A stretch of 64,000 nucleotides of DNA from Vanilla planifolia. Lineage: Eukaryota > Streptophyta > Magnoliopsida > Asparagales > Orchidaceae. Under the pieces are notes generated by a model. That model made no database searches. It had not been told where the DNA came from and saw only the letters and a program-made list of their open reading frames with translations. Below are positions 11,709 through 24,132 of the stretch, in pieces. Numbering within the stretch: the stretch's first letter is position 1; each line of letters opens with the position of its first letter. The stretch covers positions 5,902,626 to 5,966,625 of the forward strand of contig CM043875.1 in assembly GCA_023846275.1 (NCBI GenBank). The letters are read 5' to 3'. Made by a program: the position numbers and the translations under genes.

Positions 11709-14166
11709 GATCTTATTTATTTTCTATCGTAAAAAAAATTGCTGTTATAGAAAGCAACGTAATCTTCCATCGTAATTCCTGTTGCATGAAAAATTCCGTA
11801 CGATCTTTTTTTGTACTTCGTAAAAAACACCTTGAGTGAAGTCAAGTTCTGATGAAGTATGTTCTAAACAAGCTTTGTGTGCCCTACTTTCGTAACAGAC
11901 CTTTTTTAATATAAATAAGTGTTGTTTGCATGAAAAATAAAATTTATTATTTAAAAACATATAAGTGGAAATTATAAAAATATGGCAAATAGACATGAGA
12001 TTATGCGCTAGATGGATGGCTATTTCACATCATGTATTTATGTAAATGTTATCCATGCTTAGTTAGAAGTTATATTGTAACTTTTGTCACACATTTGCTC
12101 AAGTATCTACTCTTCAGTAGTAGCAACAATAGTACGACATTAAAGTCTTTAGTGAAGTATCGACACAATATTAGTTTGATGTTGTCAACGTACTTCTAAA
12201 TGACATTCACTTTTTGAAAAATATGTTTAGATTGAAAAAGGAATTGTTTAAATCTTATAATTTAAGATGGATTTATCTAAAAGTTTAGGATGAAAAAAAT
12301 TTGTCTAAATTTTATAGCCTGGGTTAGAATCTTTTGTTGAAGTAATCCTTATCCATGACTTCTTATCAAAGCAAGATTACTTCTCTCAAAAGTAAACTCG
12401 AGCCACCCTTCGGAGAGCTCACGCCTAATCTTAGATTAATTGAAAGTGTGCCTCACTTGAGCATTCAATCTAGTTCCTTCAATAATTATCAAACCATTAC
12501 TTCTTATATTGTCTCATTATTCAAGAAAATAAATATTTATTTAATTTTAATGGATCTCCTACCCTCTTGTTAAATCTAATTATCTTCTTCACTTTTATAA
12601 AAAAAAAGTTATATTTTATTTTTGAAGTAATCTCTCTTTTTATAAGCCGAATCTTGAGGGTTCGCTAGAGTTTAGTGTTCTCTCTATTTATTTTGTCTAA
12701 ATAATTATTGTAATAAAAGGGCAATTCTTTACCCTTCTAATATTTGTGGTTATAGGCTTTATCCCTTCAAATATTTTTTTGTAAAACCATATTGTTATGT
12801 TGTACATTTTCTTTGCTCTCTCCTCTTCTACAATTTATAGATCCAACTTGAAAAATTCCTTTAAATGTACGTAAGATGGACACCTATATATATGTGGATA
12901 ATTATCTTCAACGTCAATATTTTCTTGATGTTTTTATTAAGATTTATTTTCTTAATACTTGAAAATATCTCTTCACAAGAATATCATATTTATGTTTAAG
13001 AACAAGAACTCTAAACCACCTATTAATGTGAAGTAGCACAACAATGATAGTTCAACTAAGCAAGGGGACATCGACCCCAAAAGGAATTTCAGAACCTTAC
13101 TAATTAGATACTAGACCAAATGCACAATGTAATCAAGTTCATAAATTTTCTCCATCAAGATTATCTTTGTCTATTAGTCATCTTTCACCTTTTATGGCTT
13201 ATTGTATTTCTATTTTGTCCCTTTTTGTGTTCTAAGAACTTGTAGCAATAATGATTCCTTAGCCTATCATCATTGATGTTAAGGCCCCACTTAATTTGAT
13301 ATAGTAACCTTTTTCCACCTAATTTTTTCTCGAATTTGGTTGTCACTAAAATCTTTTTATCTCTTTCTTTTTATTATTATTTTTATCACATAATATATCA
13401 ATAATAAAAAATTAATATTGAATAAATAAAATTTGAGAACATGCATATTTTTTTTACAGAGACCTAATAATAATAAGATAAATTTAAACTATGCTAAATT
13501 TAGAATATAATCTTACAAAAATCAAAACATATTTGTTATTATTTAAAATATGCAACCAACAAATTCACATATAATATCTATATCCCAAGTACCACACAAC
13601 AATCACAGACACACGATAATAACATATGGTAACCTATCATCGACCCTTCCTGAATTTCAGTGCCACATTAAGAATGTTTTTTTTATTTTTTTCCCTTTTC
13701 ATTTTTAAAACCATGAAAAATTTTCTTTTTTTTTTGAAAGCATATAACACAAGCAAGTGTTTTAAAAAAGATTCTTTTATAAAAAAAATCATTTAAAGAT
13801 TTACAAAAGTGAAAAAAAGACTTTTTTGTGTTAAAAAACATATTTAAAACCCAATGTTCATTTAAACGACTTTATTCATAAGAAAACAATTTTAATATTG
13901 AACCACTAGATTATATAAGTCATAATTATTCTTACCAACTTTAAAAACTAAACTGTCAAGTTATCATCATGCTTAAAATGTCTGTACAAGATTTTTTCAC
14001 AAATAAAAAATAGCTAAACAAGCAATAAAAGCATCCACTATGACATAACATCACATGCTAGCTCTCTTTGATCTTTGATAATCTCATACTATGTTTTATA
14101 TTAACTTGAAAATATTAGATCAAAAATAGACTGAGCCAATCAACATTGGTTTAGTGGTGAATACAA

Positions 14167-14167
<1 letters not shown>

Positions 14168-14201
<34 letters not shown>
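14168..14201. repeat. (TA)n microsatellite
   Basis: 34 bp of alternating T and A. Confidence 0.9.
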
Positions 14202-14206
<5 letters not shown>

Positions 14207-15099
14207 GGATAGCCACATACATGATTTGATTGACAAATTATAATGCAAAACGAGTATGTGAATGAATAAAAAAAATAAAATAATTTTATATAAAATTTTT
14301 TAACAAGCTATCTTTTATATATTTGCTTATTTTCTTTAACCTTTAATCTTTTTAAGAGTTGTCTTACTAAAAGGCTATTTTATGAAAGACTATGCATGTT
14401 TAAGAACCAATTATTCCAACATAACCAGCTTGAATAAATGGCTCATTTTGGCTTATCTCCAAAATCATCACTTTTGAATAGTAGTTGTCACTTTAGATAA
14501 CTATTTATTTTGAACTTTGTCTTCCTTTTATCAAATCCTTTTCTCTCTTCTCTTTATTTTTCTTTCTCTTTTCACAATCTCTTCATTTTTTTCTTTTGAG
14601 CCTCATCTTAACCATTTTATGTGAGTTGGGTAAAACACACTTCTTTGCATGTGATTTCGAAGCATTTGGTTTCATCAGAAATAAGAATATATGAGCATAA
14701 AATTTGAAATTATAATGATAATATGATATTAGTGTCATAAATTATGTGAGAGATAATACTTTTCTGTTCATATACAATAGAAAGAATATTAGATTGCATC
14801 CTATTAAATCAATTGAAAATGTTTAATTTTCCAAACCATCATCATTTAGATTAAAGCTAATTACTTCTCAAATGAATGAAAACAATTAATTACTCTTCTA
14901 ACTATTGGAAGAGTTATAAATAATCAATCCAGCTAGGTGTCAACTAAAAGAAGAATTATGTTTGAGCTTGGGGAGGATCGGATTTGATAAGATGAAGTAG
15001 GAATTTTTTGATAAAAAATCCTTATTTCTCTTATATATTAAGGATTACTCAATTGATCAATATGATGTCCGTATTTCTCCAAAAGCTCTTAAACTATTG

Positions 15100-17040
15100 G
15101 AGTTTATTTATATTATCCTTGATGAGCTACCAGATGAGTTGTCTTTAATGAGGAAAATCTAACATGTCATTGATTTTATTATAGGTTTAGAATTATCAAA
15201 ATTTTCACACTATAGAATGAATCATATTAAACATAATCAGTTTAATAGACAAGTTAAAAAGCTTTTTAGCAAAAGAGTTTTATGACAAAGTTTAAGTCTT
15301 TGTGTTGTACACAATACTCTTTGCACCTAAGAAAGATGAAAGTTAGAGAATGTGTATTGATAATAGAGCCATTAATTAAATTTTAATTGAATATAGATTT
15401 TGTATTCCACAACTTAATGATATGCTAGACATGATTTTATGTGCAAATTATTTTTCAAAAATAGATCTTAATAGTAAGTACCATCTAACTTAAAGATGAA
15501 TAAAAAATAACATTTAAAACTCAATGACTATATGAATGATTAGTGATGCTTTTTAGATTATCAAATGCACATAGTACTTTATGAGATTGATGAATACAAT
15601 TTTGAAATCTTTTAGTGTATAGTCTTTATGAGTTCTCTCATATGGAGTATCTTGAAGAGCTATTTTAGGTATTAAGGGTAGAAAAAATATTTGTTAATTT
15701 GAAAAAATATCTAATCTTGTATACTAAAGCAAATCTTTTAGGATTTATTATAACTATTGAGGGCTTATAATATGATTTTGAAAAGATTAAAATAATAATG
15801 GATTAACCTATTCCAAAAAGTTTTATTGAAATTTAAAGTTCATAAGCTAAGTAATTTTTATAAGAGCTTTATTGAAGATTTTAGTACTTAATGGCTCTAA
15901 TAATTAATTTATTAAATAAAAATAAATATTTAAGACCATCCAAGTAGGTAAAACGTTGGCATAAATTATGGTCTTAATGGCTACATCGCTAGTTTTAAAC
16001 TTATCAAAATTTTCTAAAATATTTGAAATTATTTGTGAAGTAGTAGGAATTAAAGTATAAGAAATTTTGGACGAGAAGGGGCATTAAGTAACATATTATA
16101 ATGAAAAATTAAATAATATTAAAGGAAGATATTCATGTTATAATAAAGAATTTTATTTTATAATACAAGCTCTAAGATATTAGAAATATTATTTACTTTA
16201 TAAAGAATTCATTTTAGCCACTATTCATCATGCTTTGAAATATAACAATACTAAAAAATTATAGATCATAAGCATGCTAAATGAGTAAAATTTTTATAAA
16301 ACTATTATTTTGTTGTAAAATATAAGCTTGGAAATCATAATAAGCTGGCAAATGCATTGTCTTGAATAACATTAGTTACATTTACACTTGAATTCAACAT
16401 TCCAAGTTTTGATCATTATTAAAGATAAATAATTGACTTGTCTTGATTTTAATATAATCTATGAAGAGGTATTTGGTAAACATATAATTTGACAAAAACC
16501 TTTTTCATTTAATAGACGACTATTTATTTAAGGGAAAGACTTTGCATATTCCAAAGATTGTGCTACATAATTTCCTAATCATTGAGCTATACTTAAGTGG
16601 AATAATAGGTGATGTGGATCAAGATAAGATTATTAACCTAACAAAATCAATATTTTCTGATATAAAATCTACAAATTAAATAGGGCCACTAAATAATAAT
16701 ATAATAAATACATGTCTTTACCTACTCCTAAAAGATCCTAAGAAAACTTATTCATATATTTTGTTTTAAGACTATCATGTATTTCATGACATAATGATAA
16801 CATATATTTTTGATAATTGATAGGTTTTCCAAAATGGTATTTTTTATTTCTTATTAGAAAACTAATGATGCATCCTATATTGTCAAATTATTTTTTTTAA
16901 AAAAATTAGATTATATGAGTTGCAAACATTATTATTTTTTAGAAGGATATAAAGTTTGTCATGTATTTTAGAAAATTTTTATTGAAATTAATTTAAATAA
17001 AATTAATTTTTTTTTTATATTTTAGGAGAACACCTTTCCA
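15100..17040 (+). pseudogene. Decayed Ty3/gypsy pol (RT, RNase H, integrase)
   Basis: Full of stops and frameshifts, but the order of pol motifs is readable on the + strand. The RT entry region (15120-15300) is followed by a PKKD...RMCIDNRAIN stretch (about 15320-15390), then IPQLNDMLDM and FSKIDLNSKYHL (about 15400-15490). An RNase H stretch follows (YNEKLNN...Y..YNKEF, about 16100-16160; a remnant of the ADALSR motif near 16360). The integrase core is IDRFSKM...KTNDASYIVKLFF (about 16810-16900). The composition has drifted to strong AT. The motif style is chromovirus-like, and the clade cannot be fixed. Confidence 0.75.
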
Positions 17041-17700
17041 CCGCATTTATACATTCAAAAGCAACACCATCAGCTTTTTTTTATTTTTTTTTAAAGTTGT
17101 TAAACTATCACGAAGACGTCACATAAACAATTCACATATATATATATATATATATAAAGTATTTAAAAATACTTCAATTCCTCCAGATGAAGAAAATTTT
17201 AAAACAAAACGATAATTTTATCAGACGTTAGTTATTACTCTTTTATTTAATTTCTTAAAACAATCAAAAACTAATTTCATCATAATTGATCAAATACACC
17301 AATATTCCAAACCTAATAAGCTTTATTTGATTTTTCATTTTCTGACTGAATTTTTCTAAAACAAATGTCTGATCAGACTCAAAATATATATTTTAATCTA
17401 AGCAATAAAAAATATATTCAAAATAATATTAAATAAATCATTTCATTCTTTTATAATATTATCAAAAAAAATATTTTAATCAATTCATTAAGTACTTACA
17501 AAAATATATTTATTAAACATATTTTTTTAATACCACTTAACAATGATATTTTTTATTAATTAATTTAATATTTCACAATAGTTGCACAAACAATTTAACC
17601 ATAGTTCAAATCAAATCAGCTTCATTCTTGGTAAACAAAGAGGGGCAGACAAATTTACTTTTCCAAAGAAATGAAAGCAAAGGAATAATAACTGTAACAG
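17041..17700. other. AT-rich intergenic region
   Basis: Holds a short (TA)n run (about 17136-17156). The last part lies just downstream of the minus-strand gene ending at 17701 and should contain its 3' UTR. Confidence 0.5.
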
Positions 17701-20700
17701 CTACAGGCGATTTGTATCAACTATGGCCTCTAGAATTCTGTTCTCCAAGTTTTCTTCAGAAACCCACATGGAACTTTGCTGCCGAAGAAGCTCTCTCTTT
17801 TCCTTCTTCTTTTGCTCTCTTAGTTCCTCTTTCTTCTTCCAGCATTCAAGCTTCTCAGCTCTTTCTTTCAACTGCATCCAATGTTTTGACTCATGGTTAT
17901 AGCATACTAACACAAGCTAAACCATATGTTTGAAGCCTTTGTAAACATTTAGAGAACTATATGTTACAGCATGCCATAGAAACTGGACTAAATAAAAAAG
18001 GGAGATGACAGGAATGAAACAGATTAACATAACTACTTAATATGTTCCAGATCTTTTTGTACTTATTGGGTAGTCATTATCTTCGTTATTTGAACTATGG
18101 CTTTATATCTCCTCCTATTCTAACGTAAAGGCATAATTATCAAATGGGAAAATGTTCTCAAGTTCTCAAGACAAACCTAGTTAACTTAAATCTTGATTGC
18201 TGGAGTTGACATTGAAGATGATCCATGGATGAGAGGCCCTACAGAAACGGGACAAAGGAGAAGGAACAACTTGTGTCGGTTCACAAACGATGCCTAACAA
18301 GGCATGGTACACTCAACTGGCTGTATTAAACAATCTCAAATAGAAAAATTGGGAAAATTTTGAATTAATATTGTATGATTGTTGTGTGAACAATCATATG
18401 TTTTCCTCTTCAAAAAAAAAAAAAAAAAAAAATAGTTTTTATGTTTTGATCAATGCATAATTTCCAGACTTCAAGATTTTGGATTTTAACTTTTCTTATT
18501 GATTAGATTAATTTACTTGTTTAATTTGGATTAGAACGAGTCATTAGCAAATGATAAAACTCTCCTTAGGTTTGTTGACAGAGATTGACATTTTTATATG
18601 AAATCTGTGTTTGACTTGCAACCCGCCTCTACTGGTGATAGAACATATTGGCAACAAGGTCTCCTGTATGAACTCCTTGTGAGGAAGAACCATTGGGAAG
18701 AAATTTGAGTTTATACTTCATTCTCTTTTCTTCTACTTGTTCTATACCAGTTAATTGATCCAAGAATTTCCTCCAATGTTTTGTTTGTTGTAAATGCAAA
18801 TTCTACATGATTATTAAACTCACTTAAGTTAAATCAACTTTTCTTCTAAATTGTGCCCTAATCAAATCACTATAGACTTCATTCAAACTTTCGTTTCATG
18901 ATACATCATCAATTTATTAATAGTTCACTGCCCATAATTTTTAATTTGTCCATAAACTTGCAAGGAGAACTAGATTATCTTACTACTTTGTTTGAGATCT
19001 TTAATATTTTATAAGGGAGAATCAAAGTTGTATACTGAACTTTATTTGATGTTAATGTCACTTCAACTGTGTAATCCCTTTATAAGCATAGTATCTTAAT
19101 TCAACATCTTAAAAACCCAAGGCAGGAAGAAATTTCTCAAAAAAAAGGGGGCAAGAAAATATGCAGGACATTACAAGGGAAAACAATTTGGAGGTCCTTA
19201 ACATCCAAGGATGGCTGCAAATTTTAGTATAGGTTCCTCTATTTCATAAGTCTTATGCGTCAAAGGAAAGAGACACCTTTAAGGAGGAAGCAGCACTTCA
19301 TTGCGAGCAACGTATTAATTTAAAAACTAAAAATTAGATATCATAAGAAACTGATAAACTATAATGCATGTATTTCAGTTCATTGAGGTCATACTATTTT
19401 GCATTTTGACCACGTATTTTAGTTCATAATTTCATATTAATTTACATTTTTGACAAGTCTATTTTAAAAAACCTCCATTTTAATCTTTTTATAATGCATT
19501 TTTGGGCAAAACATCTTCTCTTTCAATAGCCTTATGTATAGTTCTTGAAAAGAGTAAACAAGTGTCACAATTGGTGGTTTTGGAAAGCTTAGTTACCCAA
19601 ATTCTTTGGTGTTGTTCTTGGCTTTTCGTTCTCCTTTAGCTGATCTACAAAAGTGGCTGAGTAGATCATGAAAGCAAACATCATCAATAGTCAGTATCAT
19701 GGGAATGGTTGAGGATCTAAAAGGATAATTGAGGCAACAACAAGCATCTAGTTCAAACCAGATTACCACTAAACTCTTGTGCATCTAATGCATATTGGTT
19801 CTTTCTTCTTTCACTACAACAAAGAAGATCACACAATCACTTACTTTAGTTTTGAACCCACATTTTGTGTCGAAATATAAAAAAGTTGGGTTCACACACA
19901 TGGAAAATGAAGGCAAAGGCAAACATTGCAGTTGAGGATGGAACAAAGGAGAGGTCATTAGGTTTAAGAATCTAAGCTGATGAAAAAAATATTTTTCTAT
20001 GGGAAGAAATTGGTGGGCTTAAATAGTTGAGGAATTATTTTTTTATATCTACAATAATATATTTAAGCATAGACACACATGTAAAATAAATAAGTGGATG
20101 TACAACATGTGTAATACTCAACTTATATGGAGCTTTCAAAATCTAGAAGAAAATATTAATAAAAAGATAAGATTAAAAGAAGACAAAGAACCTGTTTAAA
20201 CTAAACAATTAAATTTCTAATTCACTATGATAATTGAAAAATGACAAAATAAAGAGTCTTTAGTAATGTATGTGCTGAGAATCTGTAAACATAATATTCA
20301 CATAAGAAAAGAGGAAAAATTATAAAATTACAAATTCAATTATAAATAAAAGACTTCTAATAATCTTAATGGCTCTTATAAATTTTATTTTAAAAAATAT
20401 TATTAATTTTAAAAAGTTTTGTATGAAGAGTGCAATAAAATAATGATAATAAATTTTTTAAGTGATTTGACCTACAATTGAATATATGTCTAATTATGAT
20501 AAAAAAACTAGGCAAAACACTAAATGTCTTTCACAAAATAAGGGTAGAATAAAACCCCATATCACGCAAAATAACCTTACAAACACTGGCCCAAAAGAGC
20601 CTAGACTGAGCTAGATGACCCTATAAAATATCCGGCAAAAAGACCTCACAACACTGGCTCAAAAGAACTTTAAATCATAGGCTAGAGGGCCCTACAAATT

Positions 20701-23700
20701 ATGGCTCCAATGAGTCTCCAATATTGAGCTACATGGCCTTACAAAGAACCATGCTAGAAAATCTTACATCAATGATAAAAAAAACTAATACAATATCAAA
20801 TATAAAGTCTCAACAATGGAATAAAGAACTAAAACAAAAAGCTCAAAGTACAAAGTCTAATAACTCAATTCAAATTCTAATACAAGAGGCATACTAAATA
20901 ATAGTAAAAACAATGTAAAAGAGATATGCAATATAGCTCAATATTCTCATTAGAAAAATGTATAAAATAACTTGTAAATGATATACAACTTAGCTCAAGG
21001 ATATGGAATGAAGGCAAGGATAAAATAAGTTCTATTCTTATTTCCAACAATCTTGCTCCTCCATTTTCTTTGTAATGATGATTTTCAAAGAGATTTTTTT
21101 TTAATAATTTCTCAATTGAATATTAGTCTTTTCACTTATATTTAAATCTCTTTATATAACATTACAATACTCTCCAACGACTCCAAACAAATAACAAATA
21201 AATTTATCTCAAAATACCGTCAAACTAACTATTACTCGCATTTCTGTATAGATCATACTTGTAATATCACAAGTTTTGCTCAAGCTAATTCAAGTATGTG
21301 CATTTTATCATTTTTGCTAATTTCAAATAGTTTGAAATTTGTATATGAACGTAAATTTGAATAGAACTTATTAAACAAAAAGTTATGATTATCGTTGCAT
21401 AATTTTCAGAGCTTTGATTGATTTTTAAAAAATTTCTAAAATTATTAAGTGTTAATAATCTTAATTTGATTAATTAATTTAGTTTTTCAGTTAACAATTG
21501 CTAGAGGAGAGGTAAGGAACCTTCATGACCCTCGCTTGGGAAGGCTCGCTAAGAAAACTGTAGCCTAGGAAGACCCATGGATGCGGGTTTGTAAAAAGGG
21601 AGGAGAGCAAAAGGGAATTTGTAAGAGGCAAGTTGGGAAATTTTGAACCCAAAAAAGGAATGTGTAGGAGAGTGCAATGTAGCTAGGGCATGATAGGAAA
21701 TTGGAAAATAAAAATCATGAAGCCTTGTTGAGCTATTTAGAAGAAAGTGAGAGTGCGTATGGCATCTCTTGGTTTCTTAGTCTTAGTGTGCAGGGTATGA
21801 GTTAGTGATTTCTTTTCCTTCTTTTCTTATAGGCATGATACGGTTCTAGTTGGTGTCCCATGAACAAAAGCCCAAAGGAAAACCTCTTGAAGGCCTTGAA
21901 CGACTATTGTGATATTAGCTTCAGTAAGAAGCAATTAAGTATTTTCGGAGTGAGAAAAGATGCTGTTTAGGAAAAGAATAATTATTATTGCATTGCTTTT
22001 AGTAGGTGTATCGAAGAAGTTATAGCTACTTAAAAGGTCAATTGGAAAATATTTTGCTATTGCTATTATACATATGAATGTAACAACAAAGTGTTAGGTA
22101 CAATAGCAAGGAGGTGATTCTTAGCTTTAATTAAAATCAGGAAATTATTTCAATGTAACTATTTCGAGAAATTTCAATGTGGAAAAAATTGCTATTGTGT
22201 TTCTAGTAAGCGAAAAACTGAGAAAATCAATAAGATATGTCAAACTATTTCAAAATTCCAAGAAAAAGAAAATAAAGTCAGTCTTGATATTTAAGTTTGT
22301 TATTAAGGGAAAAAATTATCATGTATATGGATAATATGAAAAAAAATTATGTTATAATAAAAATGATATCTTTACATTTTAGGAAATAAAAGACCAGGAA
22401 AATGACAAGAAGTTGAAATATCATCGAAAACTCAGGTAAGTGAAATTCAAATAATTTATAATTTAAATAGTTATAATTAATTAAGCATTGTAACATAACA
22501 TTCATAGCTCAATTGCATATTCTAATACATTAATGAAAATGTTAATATTCTCCTATCTTTTCTTGCATATAATACTAATGCAAATGATATTAGTATCTTA
22601 ATCTTAAAACAAAGCTAATACTATTTCCAGACATGTTTCCTTTTATGAAAAAAAATTGGTTCAAAAAGACATAGTTATGATCATTCCTATTCCATAGATC
22701 TTCTAGTTAAATACATCCCACAATTTACATTAAATGATATTATACTTTTAACTTATACCACATGCTCAACTCGTGGCTTATACACTCACTTCCCTTCTAT
22801 TACATACATTTCATAATTATATGATCACCAAATCATGTTTGCCTTATGAAACACTCAATAACAGGGTCTCAAATATAAATTATGAAACAACAAATGATGT
22901 TTGTATCTTGCCTTTACTCATGGGAAATTTTGCTAGGGAATTTGGCAACATACATTTGGACCAAAAGGACCTACAAAATCTAGTTTACAAAGTTATAATA
23001 TCCATCTAAAATTAATACCATATGAACTATAATTGGAGCATCTTCTAATCATCAGTAACTTCCTCGCCAATCATGATATCACTGAAGTGCTTTATGGTGT
23101 CTTGGTGAATACTTAATGCAAATAAAGCAAATCCTTGAGAAATGCCTTCCTTTGATTTAACTCTATAGTTCAACCTAATATAAGACGTGATTTCACAAGC
23201 TTCTATAGATTATAAATCTAAAGTTTGAAAAGTTGAGTTATGAGATCATTAGTTTTTTTAGAATTTTTCACAAGACCTCCTTGAAGAATAATAAAAACGT
23301 GTGGTATTTATCGTTACATTTGCACAATCAATCAAACAAAGCACGTAAAAATCAAGCTAAAGAAACAATTACCACTCAATAATGTGCTTTTTAGGTATCT
23401 AAGAGATCAAAATTTTTTGTAGAACCTCGCCGATGAATAGCAACAACATTTGTTATATATCTTTACATTTGCAAGATAAATCATACTTAGCAAGAAAAAT
23501 CAAGTTAAACAAACAAAAACAATTACTACTCAATTGGGTAAGTTCTACACTTCCAAAAGATCACAGCTCAATTGTTATGTAGTCAGCCATCAGCCTAAGC
23601 TGCGCGCATCAATAAAAGTGCATATCCAACCAGTATCAAAAAGAACAAACATAGGAAAAACTGAGTTGACACGAAAACTTACAAGAGTTTGGCGGAACTC

Positions 23701-24132
23701 TTGTTGGAATGCCTTGCGCTGGGCGGCTGCAGTCTCCGCAGCTGCAGCTTTGGCGGTCTTGCGCTCCTCATTAGCTTGGCGAATGGCCTCGCGCCTCGCC
23801 TCGTCCTTGCGCTGCTTCTCTAATTTCAGAATCTCCGTCTCATAGGCGTACTCCTTCCGTAACTGAGAAACCTGCTTAGTGTAGTCCTTGCGAAGGCGAT
23901 CGAGCCTCGCCTCAGCCTCTCTAGGATTGGCCGGCGGTTGCCAGCAACCCAGGAACTCGCATGGCTTCGAGAACTCGTGGGGAGGCGGAGGAGGGTACCG
24001 CCTGTGTCCCGCCTGTGCCGATAACGATCGCGAAGCGAATCGCATCGGTTGGGAGGCTAAGAGAGGTCGCAGAAAAGGTTGTGAGCAGATATTTCGAAGG
24101 GAAGGTTGGCGCAGAATACGAGCTACGGCCAT
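17701..24132 (-). CDS. Probable mitochondrial basic helical protein (two exons, giant intron)
   Basis: Exon 1 (24132-23683, 150 codons) starts with an Arg/Ser-rich stretch lacking acidic residues (MAVARILRQPSLRN..., RFASRSLSAQ), a typical mitochondrial presequence. Then come a proline run, a PCEFLGCWQPP motif and a long charged helix rich in Arg, Lys, Glu and Ala. It ends at a perfect donor (CTT|GTAAGT). Exon 2 (17871-17701, 57 codons with stop) follows a TGCAG acceptor, continues the helix in the same phase (ERAEKLE, REQKKKEKRELLR) and ends SMWVSEENLENRILEAIVDTNRL, a C-terminus I associate with the same conserved plant protein. Total 206 residues. Function is not established. A long-helix mitochondrial ribosome-associated role (mS26-like) is possible but unproven. 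The joining of the exons is inferred from phase, splice sites and family resemblance. Confidence 0.75.
17872..23682 (-). other. 5.8-kb intron of the mitochondrial-protein gene
   Basis: AT-rich, with no gene seen inside. It includes an A-tract of about 20 at 18413-18431, possibly the tail of an old retroposed sequence, although I could not find a matching duplication. It also includes a degenerate repeat at about 20540-20760 resembling LTR material. Frames at 19593 and 22773 show no known domain. Confidence 0.6.
20540..20760. repeat. Degenerate tandem repeat within the intron
   Basis: A theme like 'ACTGGCTCAAAAGAGCCT...GAGCTAGA-GGCCCTACAAA' recurs about three to four times at 50-70 bp spacing (20584, 20653, about 20700). 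It is probably a relic of an LTR inserted in the intron. Confidence 0.45.

Larger units (their letters stand above)
11092..15099. other. AT-rich intergenic region
   Basis: No gene is visible. It contains a (TTA)n run at 11674-11708 and a (TA)n run at 14168-14201. The small open frame at 12355-12573 has no recognisable motif and no coding-like composition. Confidence 0.5.

Noticed and set aside
12355-12573. 72-residue frame in intergenic DNA
   Set aside because: No motif, and its composition is like its AT-rich surroundings.
18413-18431. A-tract as the tail of a retrogene or LINE
   Set aside because: No matching flanking duplication and no recognisable source upstream.
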